Part shown: positions 48,767-60,105 of the stretch, piece after piece
Layout of the letters: each line of letters begins with the position of its first letter
Position numbering within the stretch: position 1 is the stretch's first letter
From: Prorocentrum cordatum
Lineage: Eukaryota; Sar; Dinophyceae; Prorocentrales; Prorocentraceae
Direction: 5' to 3'
Assembly: GCA_963575745.1 (NCBI GenBank)
Contig: CAUYUJ010018544.1
Location: 87,501 to 151,500 of the forward strand
Length of the DNA stretch: 64,000 nt
Made by a program: the position numbers and the translations under genes
Notes under the pieces: generated by a model
Databases searched by the model: none
What the model saw: only the letters and a program-made list of their open reading frames with translations
What the model was told of the DNA's origin: nothing

Positions 48767-48944
48767 CAGTCGGGGCCCTGAAGAAGGAACGCTGTTCGTT
48801 GGGGAGGGGCTCCGCGTTCCTCAAGTGTTTCACAGCTCGCCTCAGGTTTTCCTTATGATTTCGACAGGAAGTCGAAGGTTCACTTATGGAAGAAAGGAGC
48901 CTCGTTCCTTACTTAGGGTTCCTTAGGTCAACGCCCTGACTGTA
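48765..48944. mobile_element. Tc1/mariner-like MITE family G, copy 2
   Basis: TACAGTCGGGGCCCTGAAGA to the reverse complement of TACAGTCAGGGCGTTGACC. Almost identical in layout to copies 1 and 3, 180 bp with TA ends. Confidence 0.9.
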
Positions 48945-49728
48945 TCCCTCACAGGGGGGGGCCAGCGCATCGAATCTCCAACGTTGGCGCACGGGGCGCG
49001 ATCTGCCAGCAGAGAACGCGTGCAACCCTCGTGGGCCCACGGCACACCAGACCGGGATTCCGAAGTCCAGAACTTCAAGAGCGAACAAATGACGCACACG
49101 CACGCGAATCCACGCTGGCTTCGAGAGTACGCATTGCGCAAACGTTCGTATTACGCGGCCGGTCTCGCGGATTGGGGGGCCGTGTTCATGTACGTGGTTG
49201 GGCGCGTACGTCTTTGGTGGGTTCCCTGGAGATGATTTGTTGCGCAGGGGGTCATCCTTCGGGGGCCCGGCGCGCGTCGGGAACTTTGGCTCTCGGGCGA
49301 TCCGCGGCAGAGAGGTGCCGCTTGCAGCGGTGCGCGGCTCCTCCAAATTCTACAGGCTGAGCCTTTGGGACGATGGCCCATCTCAGGTCCGCGGCTCGTC
49401 GGAGCTGCAGAAGCTCCAGGTCTGCGACGACGCGCGGTCTCACGGTGCAGCCTCCCCGGACGTGCGACGTGGTTTTTTTTTTCGATACGGGGTCCCTGGA
49501 AGTCCGAACCGTTGTTTTGTGACGGTTCCAGGGCCCAGCGAGGGCCCTCGGAGGCCGAAAACAGCAAGAAATGACCGCCATGTTTGTCTACGGCGCGAGC
49601 TTCTTTGAGCCAAGTTGTGGGACGACGCGCGTTCTCATGGTACAACCTCGCGGACTCGCAACGTCGGGGCTTCGGGGGGGGGGGTCTTGAGCCGGTTCTG
49701 TGTGCTCCTGGGCATACGGTGCAGGGGA
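48945..49728. other. Low-copy sequence, no gene recognised
   Basis: A short direct repeat, GACGACGCGCGGTCTCACGG (49425) and GACGACGCGCGTTCTCATGG (49621), lies in frames that carry no known domain. Confidence 0.45.
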
Positions 49729-50850
<1,122 letters not shown>

Positions 50851-51065
50851 GGGCGGCGGGGCGAGCGGGGCAGCCTTCTGAGAAGAGGGGGTGGGGCGGC
50901 GAGCAGGGCTCTGCTCCCTCTTGGAGGCCTCCAGGCGGTCCTGCCACCTCAGGCTTCCAAGTGGGCAGGAGGCCCCAGAAGGGCTCGACGACGAGGACGG
51001 CCGACACCGTCCGGAGGCCTCGAGGACCCTGGAGGCCCTTGGAAGCATCCCGAGGTAACTGGAGG
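50851..51065. other. Family B-like half element
   Basis: GGGCGGCGGGGCGAGCGGGG, AGCCTTCTGAGAAGAGGGGG and TGCTCCCTCTTGGAGGCCTC resemble one arm of family B. The other arm is not clear. No gene is seen. Confidence 0.45.
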
Positions 51066-51192
51066 CTCCTCCTCCTCCTCCACATCGCTACGCGATCAGG
51101 CAGAGTCTCCAGAGTCTCCTCCTCATCCTCCTCCTCCTCATCCGTTTCATTCCTCCTCGTGCTCGTCCTCATCCATCTCTTGTTCCTCGTCC
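51066..51192. repeat. CTC-rich microsatellite
   Basis: TCCTCCTCCTCC and CTCCTCATCC blocks. Confidence 0.8.
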
Positions 51193-51534
51193 TTGTGATC
51201 GTTTTCCTACGTTGTCCTACTGTTCCAATCGCTGCCCTCCCCGTCATCCACGCTGTCATCCTCATCATCTGCCGCCTTGTCGTCGCCATCATCCGGCTCG
51301 TCTCTCCCCCCCTGCGAGCCCAATGGACCAAATCGTCGCTTCCCTTTTTTGTCCTGTCAGGTTTTTCAGGACGCGGAAAGATCAACATCGCGAAGAGTCA
51401 CCACTGGAGCTCTGGACCCACTCTCTGTGCGTATCTGCTCCAGCCAGACCGATCTGTGAGGGCCCCCGTGCCCGAAACCCAGCGAAAACACCCGTTGCAA
51501 ACAAAATGCAGCGCCTGGACCTGAGGGAACTCGT
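51193..51534. other. Low-copy sequence, no gene
   Basis: Pyrimidine-rich, no recognised domain in any frame. Confidence 0.4.
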
Positions 51535-51712
51535 GTCGGCCTCGCGCAGAAGGGGGGCGAGGGGAGGGCGGGAGGCTCCAGAAGCTCTCCTGCTCCTCAG
51601 GAGGCGCGGGCCTTGCGTCTGCGGACGTCTGGCCGGCGCCTCCTGAGCAGCAGCCTCCTCCTGAGAGGCCCTTCCCCCCTCCCCCCGCCACGCTGGCCTT
51701 GTGCGCGGCGGC
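51535..51712. mobile_element. MITE family J, copy 4
   Basis: GTCGGCCTCGCGCAGAAGGG at the left, CCTGCTCCTCAGGAGGCGCG and GGCCGGCGCCTCCTGAGCAG inside, and CCTTGTGCGCGGCGGC at the right. Same order as copies 2 and 3. Confidence 0.7.
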
Positions 51713-52194
51713 AGCGCGTGGCCTCGCAGGCACGCTGGCGAGTTTTCTGCTCCAGGCGCGAGGCGGTCCAGGGATCCTCGGCCACCGGCGGCGCGGCGGC
51801 GGCGCCCAGGCGCCGAGGAGTCCTCGCCCTCGGGCACGCCGCCCTCGCCCGGGCGGGGCGCCAGCGACGGCGAGGGCCGCCGCACCCTGTCCGTGGTGGA
51901 GGAGCGGCCTCTGCGCCTCCGTTCGCCGAAGGGGGGGGGGCAGCGGGTCCCGAAGGGCCACGGGTCCTCGGGCTCCTCGCCGTCTCGGGCCGCCCGAGCC
52001 GCTTCCCCCTGGCTCGTCTTCTTGCTCTTCCGCCGCTTTCCTCCTCGTCTGCCTCGTCCTCCTCCTCCTCCTCATCCCTTTCCTTTTTCGTCCTCCTCCT
52101 CCATCTCCCTCCCTGATGAATATAATTCCTCTCTGTCGTGCCCCCAGACGTGTCGGCAGGCCGGGCTGAGCGGTTCGCCAGACATTCCTTCACC
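51713..52194. other. GC-rich sequence then CTC run, no gene
   Basis: Overlapping frames of up to 234 codons on both strands. CTC repeats lie at 52045-52110. No domain is seen. Confidence 0.4.
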
Positions 52195-52720
52195 ATATAT
52201 GCTCGACAGCTGCAACAGTTTCACGGACGGAGCGCCGCTCACACTCGTTTTTTTTATTATTTGCCACGGCTCCAGGCAGGGAGGGAAGGTCTTTCTCACA
52301 ATGGGGTTCCCGCCCTAGCGCCGCGCACACCCGTCTCCACATTGTGCAACAGCTTCAAGGATGGAGGGCGGGTGCTTTTCAGATCGCCTGTGCGCCGCGC
52401 ACAATCGTCTGACAATTGTGCCACAACTGCAAGGAAGAACGGTGGGTGGTGTTCAACGCCTTATTCTCGGCATTCGATTCAAAAGTCTGTTACAATTTCA
52501 CGGATGAAAGGCGGTCAATTGTCAAAATGTGGCTCTCGCCTCGGCGCCGCGCACATGCATTTCGAAAGTGTAGAACCGTTTCAAGGATTCGCATTGTCAA
52601 AGTCCGTCCCAGGAATTGTGTTCTGGCAAAGTTTCGAACTGTGTGGACGCGGCAACCACATTGTTTCGCATCGCTGAAGGCCCTGGAAGTTGCCAGTTTT
52701 TTGGACGCAACAGACACGTT
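52195..52720. repeat. Degenerate minisatellite, unit ~85-115 bp
   Basis: TGCAACAGTTTCACGGACGG, GTGCAACAGCTTCAAGGATG, GTGCCACAACTGCAAGGAAG, GTTACAATTTCACGGATGAA and GTAGAACCGTTTCAAGGATT recur from 52211 to 52590. Some of these words are followed 20-40 bp later by GCCGCGCACA. Confidence 0.7.
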
Positions 52721-53118
52721 GATTCGCAACGCTGAGGCCCCAGAAGGTGTGCTTGATCACGAGTGGGGATTTTCTGACGTTGTCTTCCAACGAGGCATTT
52801 CCTGATATGAAAATAAAGTCTTGTAGGGCCTTACGAAGAAGGGAGTTTGGAGGGAGGGTGTATTGCAATCTCGTTGATGCGTCTTGGGTTTACATTGGCC
52901 CTCCTCGTCCTCATCCCCCTCCCCCTGCTCGGCTGTTCCTCTCGGGCAGAAGGGGGGCCCGAATGGCCAACGCTTTTCTTTGGACCGGCCAGGCGCTGGC
53001 GAGCCAGGCGGGTGTTCGCCTGCAGGATTCCTCGGCCGTGGGAGGTCCTGCGCCACGGACCCTTGCTCGGCGTGCTGCAGCGGCGCGCTCGGCACGGAGC
53101 GCTCCGTGGTGATCCCCG
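52721..53118. other. Low-copy sequence upstream of a LINE relic
   Basis: No recognised domain. Its right part may be the leader of the plus-strand LINE. Confidence 0.4.
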
Positions 53119-53940
53119 TGGCAGTGCGACTGGGAGGACGACAGCGGCGGATCGCCTTCGCAGTCCAAGTGGGATCGCAAGAACCCGACGTGTGTGTGCA
53201 TCAGAACCAACCTCACGATGGGTCATGTAAGCAGTGTGGCACCATCAAACGTTGGACGAGCCCGCCACCCCGAGTTCCATCTTCACCTGTCGGTACCCCT
53301 GGTGACTGGCCTAGTCTACCTCGTGTTCTTGCCCCTGCCTCTACTTAAAGGCAACCCTGGCGCAGACCTTCGGCAAATGGTGGAATTGGCTACGAAGTTG
53401 GGGGATCAAGCCTTGGCCAGCCAATACCGAGAGAGACTTGATAAGCTACGTGCTGTCACCGCCCGTCGGCCGCCAGTTCATCACCAGATCTCAGAATCCT
53501 GTGGCAATGTCTACTGCTCAAGCCCAAGCTAGGAAAAAAAGCAGGGAACCCGACACCGTTTCCAAGTGGCTCCGAAAGGGAGCCCGAGACCAAGGACGCC
53601 ATTTATCGCAGCATTGCCGACAGGTTGCATTCGGAGGCCTGCCGCAAACCAGAAGGCGTTGCTGTTACTCACACTCCAAACCTTCGTGATGATGTGCCTG
53701 GCCCTCCCGGCCAGGTCTACGCCGACATCCCCGATATGTTCACGGACATGGGCGATTGCGGGATGTTTGACATAAGCAAGGAGCACATCAACAAACGCAC
53801 CACGGAGTTCGAGACAGGTTTCAAGCAGTTGGCCACCGCATTCTTCGGCGACGCGATCAAGAATTTCGATCCGCGCAAATTATGCAGCCCACATGGCTTG
53901 ATTGCCTCAGAAACGCCGCAAGACATCGTGAAAGTGTAGA
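53119..53940 (+). pseudogene. LINE ORF1-like region, frameshifted (plus-strand LINE)
   Basis: Probable first-ORF remnant of a non-LTR retrotransposon. Three frames are needed. 53119-53230 gives WQCDW and TCVCIRTN, with Cys/Trp spacing reminiscent of a zinc ribbon (HDGSCKQCG in a neighbouring frame). 53350-53455 gives a helical NPGADLRQMVELATKLGDQA segment. 53595-53940 gives KDAIYRSIADRLHSEA and ISKEHINKRTTEFETGFKQL, also predicted helical. The order agrees with ORF1 proteins that bind element RNA, and the endonuclease relic follows directly. Family assignment is inferred from context, and a cellular pseudogene is the alternative. Confidence 0.4.
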
Positions 53941-53952
53941 CGAAGCTTCATA

Positions 53953-54480
53953 ATGGGACTCGCCCAACGATTGGGAAGTATTCTCGGCTGCCATAAGGAC
54001 CCCGACGGAGGGCCCACTGGAGGGGTCGTAACCCTCGCCCGCAACTGTGTGGGTGTGGTTAAATCTCGGGCCATCCAAGGGCGCGCGCAGGTTCTACGGG
54101 TGAACGCCGTCCAACGCATCAGCGGTTACATACACGACCCAGACGATCCTTCAGATAGGAACCTTTAGCTTCTCGCGGAAATCGGCACGGCGCTCGAAGT
54201 TCGCGACCGTCCCTATCCCGTACGGGGGCGACTTTAACGAGGCGCCCGACGCGCAGATGTCAAGCCCATTCATTGCCAAGCTCTCGGTCAACATCGTTTT
54301 CCCACAGATGGTCCTGGAACATGTTATTATAGTGGTAGGGATCTTCGGGCGATCCACGATGTTGCCCCCCCGGTTCCGAAAGGATATTCTGGACGCTTCG
54401 CGCACCCCAACCAGCCCACCCAGAAACGATGTCCAGACGACTTGCCTTGATCAGGGATGTGGGGTAGCACGTACTGGAAT
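53953..54480 (+). pseudogene. LINE AP-endonuclease (EEP) domain relic (plus-strand LINE)
   Basis: Remnant of the endonuclease that nicks target DNA before reverse transcription. VVTLARNCVGVVKSRAIQGR (from about 53977) fits the strand that follows the first catalytic Glu. A TAG at 54166-54168 breaks the frame. In the next frame YGGDFNEAPDAQ (54221-54256) matches the GDFN metal-binding and catalytic motif, with its Asp intact. The C-terminal SDH/PHR box is not seen, and the GGA array begins at about 54525. No reverse transcriptase follows, so the element is 3'-truncated. Confidence 0.6.
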
Positions 54481-54521
54481 AAAGGGCGGGGTCAGACGTC
54501 GCACCCCAAAAAGGGGAGGAC

Positions 54522-54718
54522 GGAGGAGGAAAAAGAAGAGAAAATCGAGGAGGAGGAGGAGGAGGAGGAGGAGGAGGAGGAGGAGGGGGGAGGAGGAAAA
54601 TGAGGAGGAGGAGGAGGAAAAGGGAGGAGGACGAGGAAAAAGGAGGAACAGGCGGATGAAGAGGAGGGGGAGGAGGAGGAGGGGGAGGAGGAGGATGAAG
54701 GGGAGGAGGGCGATCATA
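54522..54718. repeat. GGA polypurine array
   Basis: About 195 bp of GGAGGAGGA with GGAAAA interruptions, at the broken 3' edge of the LINE relic. Confidence 0.95.
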
Positions 54719-54729
54719 AAGGCCAGGAG

Positions 54730-55662
54730 TCTTTTGGATGCCTCCCGGAGTCCTTTCGGATACTGGTCGGATTTGTTCGGGGTCCTTGGGGCGTTTCGGG
54801 TGATTGGCAGTCCCAGGGGCCTCTTGGGGCCTCCTACAGGGGTATCCTGGGATACTCTAGGGGGGGGCTCTTGGAGGCATCTTGGGGGGGCGGCCTCCTG
54901 GGGACACCTGGGCACCTGTTGGGACCCTCTTGGTGCGCCCCGGGGAGCCGCGAAGACCATGTCGGGGGAATCTTGAAAGAGATCGATCAAAGCAGGGCGC
55001 CCCCTTAGTCAGGGTGCCCCCCTCCCCCCCAACACGCCAAAACACAGCCGAAACCTTGTGTAACATCAATGATGTTAGCCACCTTGCCGATGCCTCCTGT
55101 GACGTATTGGGCGCCTCTGGGGGGTCTCGGGGCTTCTCGGGGGTCTTTGAGGGGCATCTTGCGGGGCCCGTAGGAGCCTCGTGGGTCGGGCCGTTCGGGG
55201 GCGGTCTTGAGGGCCTCTGGGGCCATCTTCGAGCGTCGTAAGCCCGAAAACGCGAGAACGCGACAAACATAGAAAAGCACGAGAAAAACTGATGGTTGAT
55301 GCTTCTTTGGGCCCTCCCGCTTTGGGGTCCTCTTGGAGCGACCTTGGGGGTTTTTGTGAGGTCTCTTGGGCCATCTTGGGCGTCTTGGAGCGCTCTTGGG
55401 CCGTGATTCTGATTCGTGGGCCCTTTTTAGTTGCCTTGAGGTTCTTTGGGCCGCTCCTTGGGCGATCTGGAGTTCCCCGAAAACCGCCCCCGGGAGCAAA
55501 ACCATCTCTGATCTGAGTCTGCCGGGACCTTGCCTGGGGTTCCGGGGGGTATTTTTCGCCTTGGGAACCCCAGGGGCGGCCCCGCGCGCGCGCATTAGAA
55601 GATACATATCCAGTTGCAGGAGATATTAGCACGCCTCTGGCCTGTTGGGCTGGCGAATTCCT
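54730..55662. repeat. Dispersed low-complexity repeat LR1, copy c
   Basis: CCTCTTGGGGCCTCC, CTTGGGCCATCTTGGGCGTC and similar words. The A-rich island is at 55240-55300 (CCCGAAAACGCGAGAACGCG then ACAAACATAGAAAAGC). The terminal module is at 55513-55662 with GGGACCTTGCCTGGGG, CCCCAGGGGCGGCCCCGCGC and ATATTAGCACGCC. Confidence 0.85.
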
Positions 55663-55670
55663 ATATGGTG

Positions 55671-55850
55671 TACAGTCGGGGCCCTGAAGAAGGAACCCTT
55701 TTCGTTGGGGAGGGGCTCCGCGTTCCTCAAGTGTTTCGCAGCTTGCCTCAGGTGTTCCTCAGGTTTTCGACGGGAAATCAAACTTTAACTGGTGGGAAAA
55801 AGGGGCCTCGTTCCTTATCTAGGGTTCCTTGGGTCAAGGCCCCGACTGTA
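55671..55850. mobile_element. Tc1/mariner-like MITE family G, copy 3
   Basis: TACAGTCGGGGCCCTGAAGA to AAGGCCCCGACTGTA, TA at both ends, 180 bp. It sits exactly between the LR1 terminal module and the truncated end of the minus-strand LINE. Confidence 0.92.
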
Positions 55851-55852
55851 GG

Positions 55853-56660
55853 CTACTGGTTCCATAGATTCCGCAATCCAGGCTCTGCTTGAGAGCTATC
55901 TCCACGGCAGAGCGGCCTGCCTGGTGAGCGAGGGAGGGTCGGTCACGGCGGCGTTCCCATTCTCGCGCGGCCGCCTGGCGGAGCCGAGCCCACGCTCGAC
56001 AGAGTCCCGGCATCGTTCCTGCTGTCCGCACGGCTGGCTTCGTTGCTGTTTTGCCTTGCTGCTTGTGCAGGCCAGCCACAACTGGGGGAGCTGTGGTCCT
56101 TACCCCCCTGGGGGACCCATCGATTTCGACACCCCTCTCGAGAGCTCGTCGAGGCGATGGGTTCCCCCAGGGGGGTAAGGACCACAGCTCCCCCACTTAT
56201 GGCTGGTCGGTTGTGCTTCATGATGAGGACGGAGATGATGCTCTGGCATGGTGCCCATGGCCTCTACGATCAGAAGCAGCGTTGCGATCAGATCTGTTTT
56301 GTCCGCGGGGATGAGCGCGAAGTGTCTGGGGTGGATTCCGCCCCACGTAGACGCGGTCCTAGCAGGGGAAGTTTGGGAGGCCTCCTTGAGGGTCTTGCCG
56401 CTGAAGGGGGCCCAAGGCGATCTTGCAATCGATGTCCTGGGACACGGGGTTATCCTGGGGTCCGTCGGTAACCTCTCAGATCCCAGCGAGTCAATCAACT
56501 CCAGCTTCTCATGTTTTTGATGGGCGTCCAGACCAGTTACCCTTGATGTAATTAGGTGGAGGCTGGTTTCCAAGACTCCAAGCTCTCCAAGCTCCTGGTC
56601 CATTTGTGGGCCCAACCGACTCCGCCACGAAGAGATCCCTGGACCCAAGATGACCACGGT
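55853..56660 (-). pseudogene. LINE reverse-transcriptase N-terminal part, interrupted
   Basis: Before the insertion the frame contains SGKTLKEASQ and GGIHPRHFALIPADKTDL (about 56345-56295), then LLLIVEAMGTMPEHHL, which corresponds to the segment that opens the RT (W/G-x-HPRH-x-AL). After the insertion, in another frame, come CRAWARLRQAAAREWERRRD (about 56010-55950) and HQAGRSAVEIALKQSL, the segment just before motif A. Motifs A to E (including the YADD-type box) are absent because the element ends at 55853. Compare the plus-strand fragment at 4905-5315, which covers an overlapping part. Confidence 0.65.
56072..56206. mobile_element. 135-bp hairpin element (MITE M) inside the LINE RT
   Basis: The left arm 56072-56122 (CCAGCCACAACTGGGGGAGC then TGTGGTCCTTACCCCCCTGG...) is the reverse complement of the right arm 56155-56206 over about 51 bp with only a few mismatches. 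The loop is about 32 bp. TTGTGC occurs just outside on both sides (56063-56068 and 56211-56216), a possible target duplication. The LINE reading frames on either side differ. The arms' high identity implies a young insertion. Confidence 0.9.
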
Positions 56661-57233
56661 TTCGTAGCTTCGAGTTTGTCTTCCTGCTGCTCAGATTCGA
56701 TCGATTTCCCGACGTAGACAAGAATTCGATGTACGGCATCGTCGGCTTTGCTTTCTGACAATATTCTTGGGGCGCTGTCGGCAACCAGCAGCTTTCCGAG
56801 ATGCTGCGTCGCTTGCAGGGCGTCCTCCAGGAATGATATGATGCTAAACTCGTGAGGGTGGTCCTGCAGGCTGGTAGACTAGCTGGTCATGCCCCAGCTT
56901 GAACCATTCTCTGCTCATGTCTACCAGCCGATTCCTAAGCAACCCGAAGAGGGGCCTCCAGGGATTTCCAACTGGCTCTATGCTTCTTGCCTTTGTCTTT
57001 GGCTGTTTTACCAGCTGGTTGATGGAAGAGCTGGCTCTGGGGGTACTGGTATGACGGATAGGGGTGTCCGTGACGAGGTTGAGGCGTTTCTCGAGGTCTC
57101 TGATTATGTAGAAGTAGGTGGAGTCTAAGATGTTCTGCTTTTGTTGCTTGCTGGGAGGTTGGGTGGTATCGGCGAGCAGGTGTTCGGCGCAGCAAACTGA
57201 TTGTTCACTTTGAACCCAAGGTCTGTCCTTTGG
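56661..57233 (-). pseudogene. LINE linker between endonuclease and RT
   Basis: No domain is recognised. Short minus frames (for example 57195-56935, His/Gln/Pro-rich) cannot be joined without shifts. Position alone supports it as the inter-domain part of the LINE. Confidence 0.4.
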
Positions 57234-57830
57234 CTAGGGTCCGATTGGTGCCTGTACCGGTAGCCCCTGTGGCTTCACAGGCACAAAGAAATGATCCCGT
57301 TCAGACATACGTAAGCACACTTGCCTGCGAGGAGATAGCGCGTAATAATACCAGGTGTTGACGCCCCGGATGCGCTCTCCGAGGGACTCGCTGAACAGGA
57401 AATGATCCAATATGATCTTGATACGTTGAGTCGGGAACTGCGGGGCCACTGGCCTGATAGAGGCCCTATGACGGGAATCCAAACCCTCGGTTGTCGACGG
57501 GGCCAGATTGAAATTTCCAGCGATTGGAGTTGGATTGATTTCAACATATCGTTGGACTGCAATGTCTGCCAAGAGGCTGAGATTAACTCCCCCCAGTCCA
57601 GCTGAGGCCTTGACATATGCGCACATGGTTCCCATCTTGGGCAGTTCTGCTAGCGCGATGTGGGCCAGCCATCCCCGACGCTGGCACCACTGCACTTGCT
57701 GTGGGATCACGTCATCGTCTCATAGCCTGTGTTCTTGAATACAGCTGATATTGACTTTGAGCGCGCCCTTGTAGAGGATGAACTTCTTGAAGGTACTCCA
57801 GCAGCTGCCATTGAAAGACATCACGGCGAT
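57234..57830 (-). pseudogene. LINE AP-endonuclease (EEP) domain with lost catalytic residues
   Basis: In one frame from 57821 the product reads MSFNGSCWSTFKKFI, then SCIQEHRL with the metal-binding Glu of the QE motif, then a TGA (57720-57722), then IPQQVQWCQRRGWLAH, MGTMCAYVKASAGLG, PTPIAGNFNLAPS, IILDHFLFSESLGERI and ALSPRRQVCLRMS. This is the strand order of EEP nucleases. The GDFN box is GNFN (an Asp codon GAT appears as AAT), and the usual SPHRPV-like box reads SPRRQV, so Asp and His are both lost. It is catalytically dead by inspection. It overlaps no other gene. Confidence 0.75.
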
Positions 57831-57849
57831 CTGCTGGCGACAGACTCGA

Positions 57850-58900
57850 CGGTGAATTCTTGGCCTCTGCTGCCGAGGTCGCTGCTGCCGCCGCATCCTT
57901 CAGCTTCTTGGCATTGTCGGCGTTCCTGCTTTCCGTGGGGTTGGACATCTCGTCGAGTTCTCTGCCGTGCGCCTGAAGCAGGTGAAGGCGCGGGGCATTT
58001 CCTCGTCTTCGCCTTCGTCTTTGGCTGGCACCGTTTTGTCCTCAGCTCCTGGAACTTTGACAGCAGCCGCCGCAGCTGATGCTTGTGGTCCTGGAGCTCC
58101 TGGCATGGGGGCTGGTGCGGTTTGAACTTGTTGGCCTGGGGCAGTGGCGCTCATGCTGCTCTTGCAGTTGGTGGAAAAGCTGGCCTATCTTCTGCACATT
58201 GTTGGATAGTACTTCTGGTATGACTTCGCCTTGTAGCACTTTCGATTGCAGAGCCGCGCAGAGCATCTGGGTGACGCCTGTGGACTCTGCTGCTTATTGG
58301 GCTGCCGCTGTAGGTGCCACGGCCAACTGAGCTTCGAGCTGCTGGAGGTCCACACGTTGTTCTCGCAAGTCAATTCGCTTATCTTTGTATTGGTCGTCCA
58401 GGTTGACAATCTGGTCCTCGGAGTCCTGAATGTCCGCTTCATTGGTGGCGATCTCGGCTTTGACCATCTGCACCTTGCCGTTGAGGGACTGGGTCTGATG
58501 GCCCAAGCTTTTGCCCCTCAGGGCTGCGTTCTCGGCCTGCTTGAGGTTTTCCAATGCGTCGACGTACTCCTCGCCCTGGACACACCGGAGCTCGGGCCAG
58601 GAACACCGGATCGGAGGGCCTTTTAGCCGCGGCATCGGGCTGGCACTGATCCTGATCGTCTGCCTTTGAGCTGGAGGGCTGACGGGAACGGGCGCGCCTC
58701 AGACCTCTGGGCTTGAAACTGTCGGGCCTGCCACACCCTTTCTCCTCGTGCTGAGGCGTGTCACGCTGGCAGGGTTGCCTCTGGGACTTCGAGATCGAGA
58801 CACACCAACTGCACCAACCTACACGGTTGGGCCCACGCTTAGCCGTTGCATCCCCGCTTATGCCAAGGGAGGAAGAACCACTCGGACTGGACAATTGGCG
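57850..58900 (-). pseudogene. LINE ORF1-like coiled-coil region
   Basis: From 58635 the minus frame gives VQGEEYVDALENLKQAENAA then a long heptad-like stretch (QSLNGKVQMVKAEIATNEAD, LREQRVDLQQLEAQLA), predicted coiled coil over about 90 residues. It ends at a TAA at about 58291 and resumes in the same frame with LQSKVLQGEVIPEVLSNNVQ and LFHQLQEQHERH. A frameshift leads to a Pro/Ala-rich linker (58154-57900) that enters the endonuclease frame. Upstream (58894-58640) CSWC and CQRDTPQHEEKGC suggest a zinc-ribbon remnant. A coiled coil for RNA binding and trimerisation is usual for ORF1. Confidence 0.6.
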
Positions 58901-59214
58901 TTTGTTAAGCGGACTTGGCCGGTTGTTAAACAGCCCTGCCCTGAGTGATTCTTTCTTTGGGTGCGTTTACTGAACGGCTTCGCGTGTCGGGGGCGGTTAT
59001 TATCGGGGTGGATGTTCTGCCCTGTATTGCTGCAGCACGCGCAGCGAGACACCTCAGGACCAGAGCAGGCCGAAGGAAGACAGTCATGGTGAGATCTCCT
59101 GCGGGCGGCCGAGCGATGCTGCCCCGAGAGCAGGAAGCAACGGGCGCCCGTCGTCCGCGCGCGGCTGCTGAGCCACGCCTGCGGGTTGCGGACGAGCTTG
59201 AGTCGAAATGGCTA
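58901..59214. other. Low-copy sequence, possible LINE leader
   Basis: A minus frame (59052-58858) and others are open but unrecognised. Confidence 0.35.
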
Positions 59215-59378
59215 CGGGGGAGAAGGTGGAGGAGGAGGAGGAAGAGGTGGAGGAAGAGGAGGACGAGGAGGAGGAGGAGGAGGACGTGGAGGAGGAGGAG
59301 GAGGACGTGGAGGAGGAGGAGGAGGGAGGAGGAGGGAGGAGGAGGGAGGAGGAGCATGAGGATGAGATGAGGATGAGG
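59215..59378. repeat. GGA array with GACGTGGAG variants
   Basis: GGAGGAGGAGGACGTGGAGG repeated, then GGAGGGAGGAGG. Confidence 0.95.
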
Positions 59379-59809
59379 CGCGTGCGAGAAGGGCGAGCGG
59401 GGGTCGTGGCGCTGCCCAGCGAAGCGTGGGATGTGAAAATGGAGCCACACGTCATTAGTTACCATCCTGGGATCAGCGCATGCGAGAATATCGGAGAAGA
59501 TGCAGTGGCAGCATGAGTCGTGAACCGGAGCCTCTGGGGCGCATGCGCCTTGGCATCCGGGTGCGGCTCGCGCGCATGGGAGCGCGCGGGGGCATGCCCC
59601 CTGCAGGAGCAGCAGGAGCAAGAGCGAGAGGAGAAGATGGAGGTGGAGGAGGTAGAGGACGAGGAGGGGCCGCGCATGGCGCCGGGAACCCCGCCCGCCG
59701 GGCAAGGAGGAGGCCACCTCCCCGCCGTCGCCCAAAGGCAGCGAGCAGGCCCGCCGCCACCGCGCGCGCGCGCGGCGCCACCTCGCGCGGGCAGCTCGGG
59801 CGAGAGGCC
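59379..59809. other. GC-rich sequence, no gene recognised
   Basis: Frames in both directions are open. A short GGAGGTGGAGGAGG run lies at 59640-59670. No domain is seen. Confidence 0.4.
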
Positions 59810-60105
59810 CATCTCCTCCACTTCCTCTTCCTGCTCATCCTTTTCCTCCACCTCCTCCTCCACCTCGTCCACCTCTTCCTTTTCCTCATCCTCCGCCGCC
59901 TCCTGCTCCTCCTCCTCCTCCTCCTCCTGTTCCTCTTCCTCCTTCTGCTACTCGAATTCCTCCTACTCCTCCTCTTCCTCCTCTTCCTCTTCATCATCAG
60001 CAGCAGCATCATCAGCAGCATCCTCATCCCCTTCCTCATCCTCATCCTCCTCATCCTCATCCTCATCATCCTCCTCCCCTCCTCCTCTTCCTCCTCCTGT
60101 GTTGC
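59810..60105. repeat. CTC-rich microsatellite block
   Basis: CTCCTCCTCC with CTTCC, CATCC and CAGCAG variants over almost 300 bp. Confidence 0.93.

Larger units (their letters stand above)
55851..58900 (-). mobile_element. Decayed LINE retrotransposon, minus strand, 3'-truncated
   Basis: Reading right to left: an ORF1-like coiled-coil region (58900-57850), an EEP endonuclease (57830-57234), a linker (57230-56660) and the N-terminal part of a reverse transcriptase (56660-55853). The order is that of a standard non-LTR retrotransposon. The RT is cut at 55853, next to a family G MITE, and interrupted at 56072-56206 by a hairpin element. There are stops and frameshifts throughout. Assignment to a dinoflagellate-type LINE rests on motif recall. 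Confidence 0.7.
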
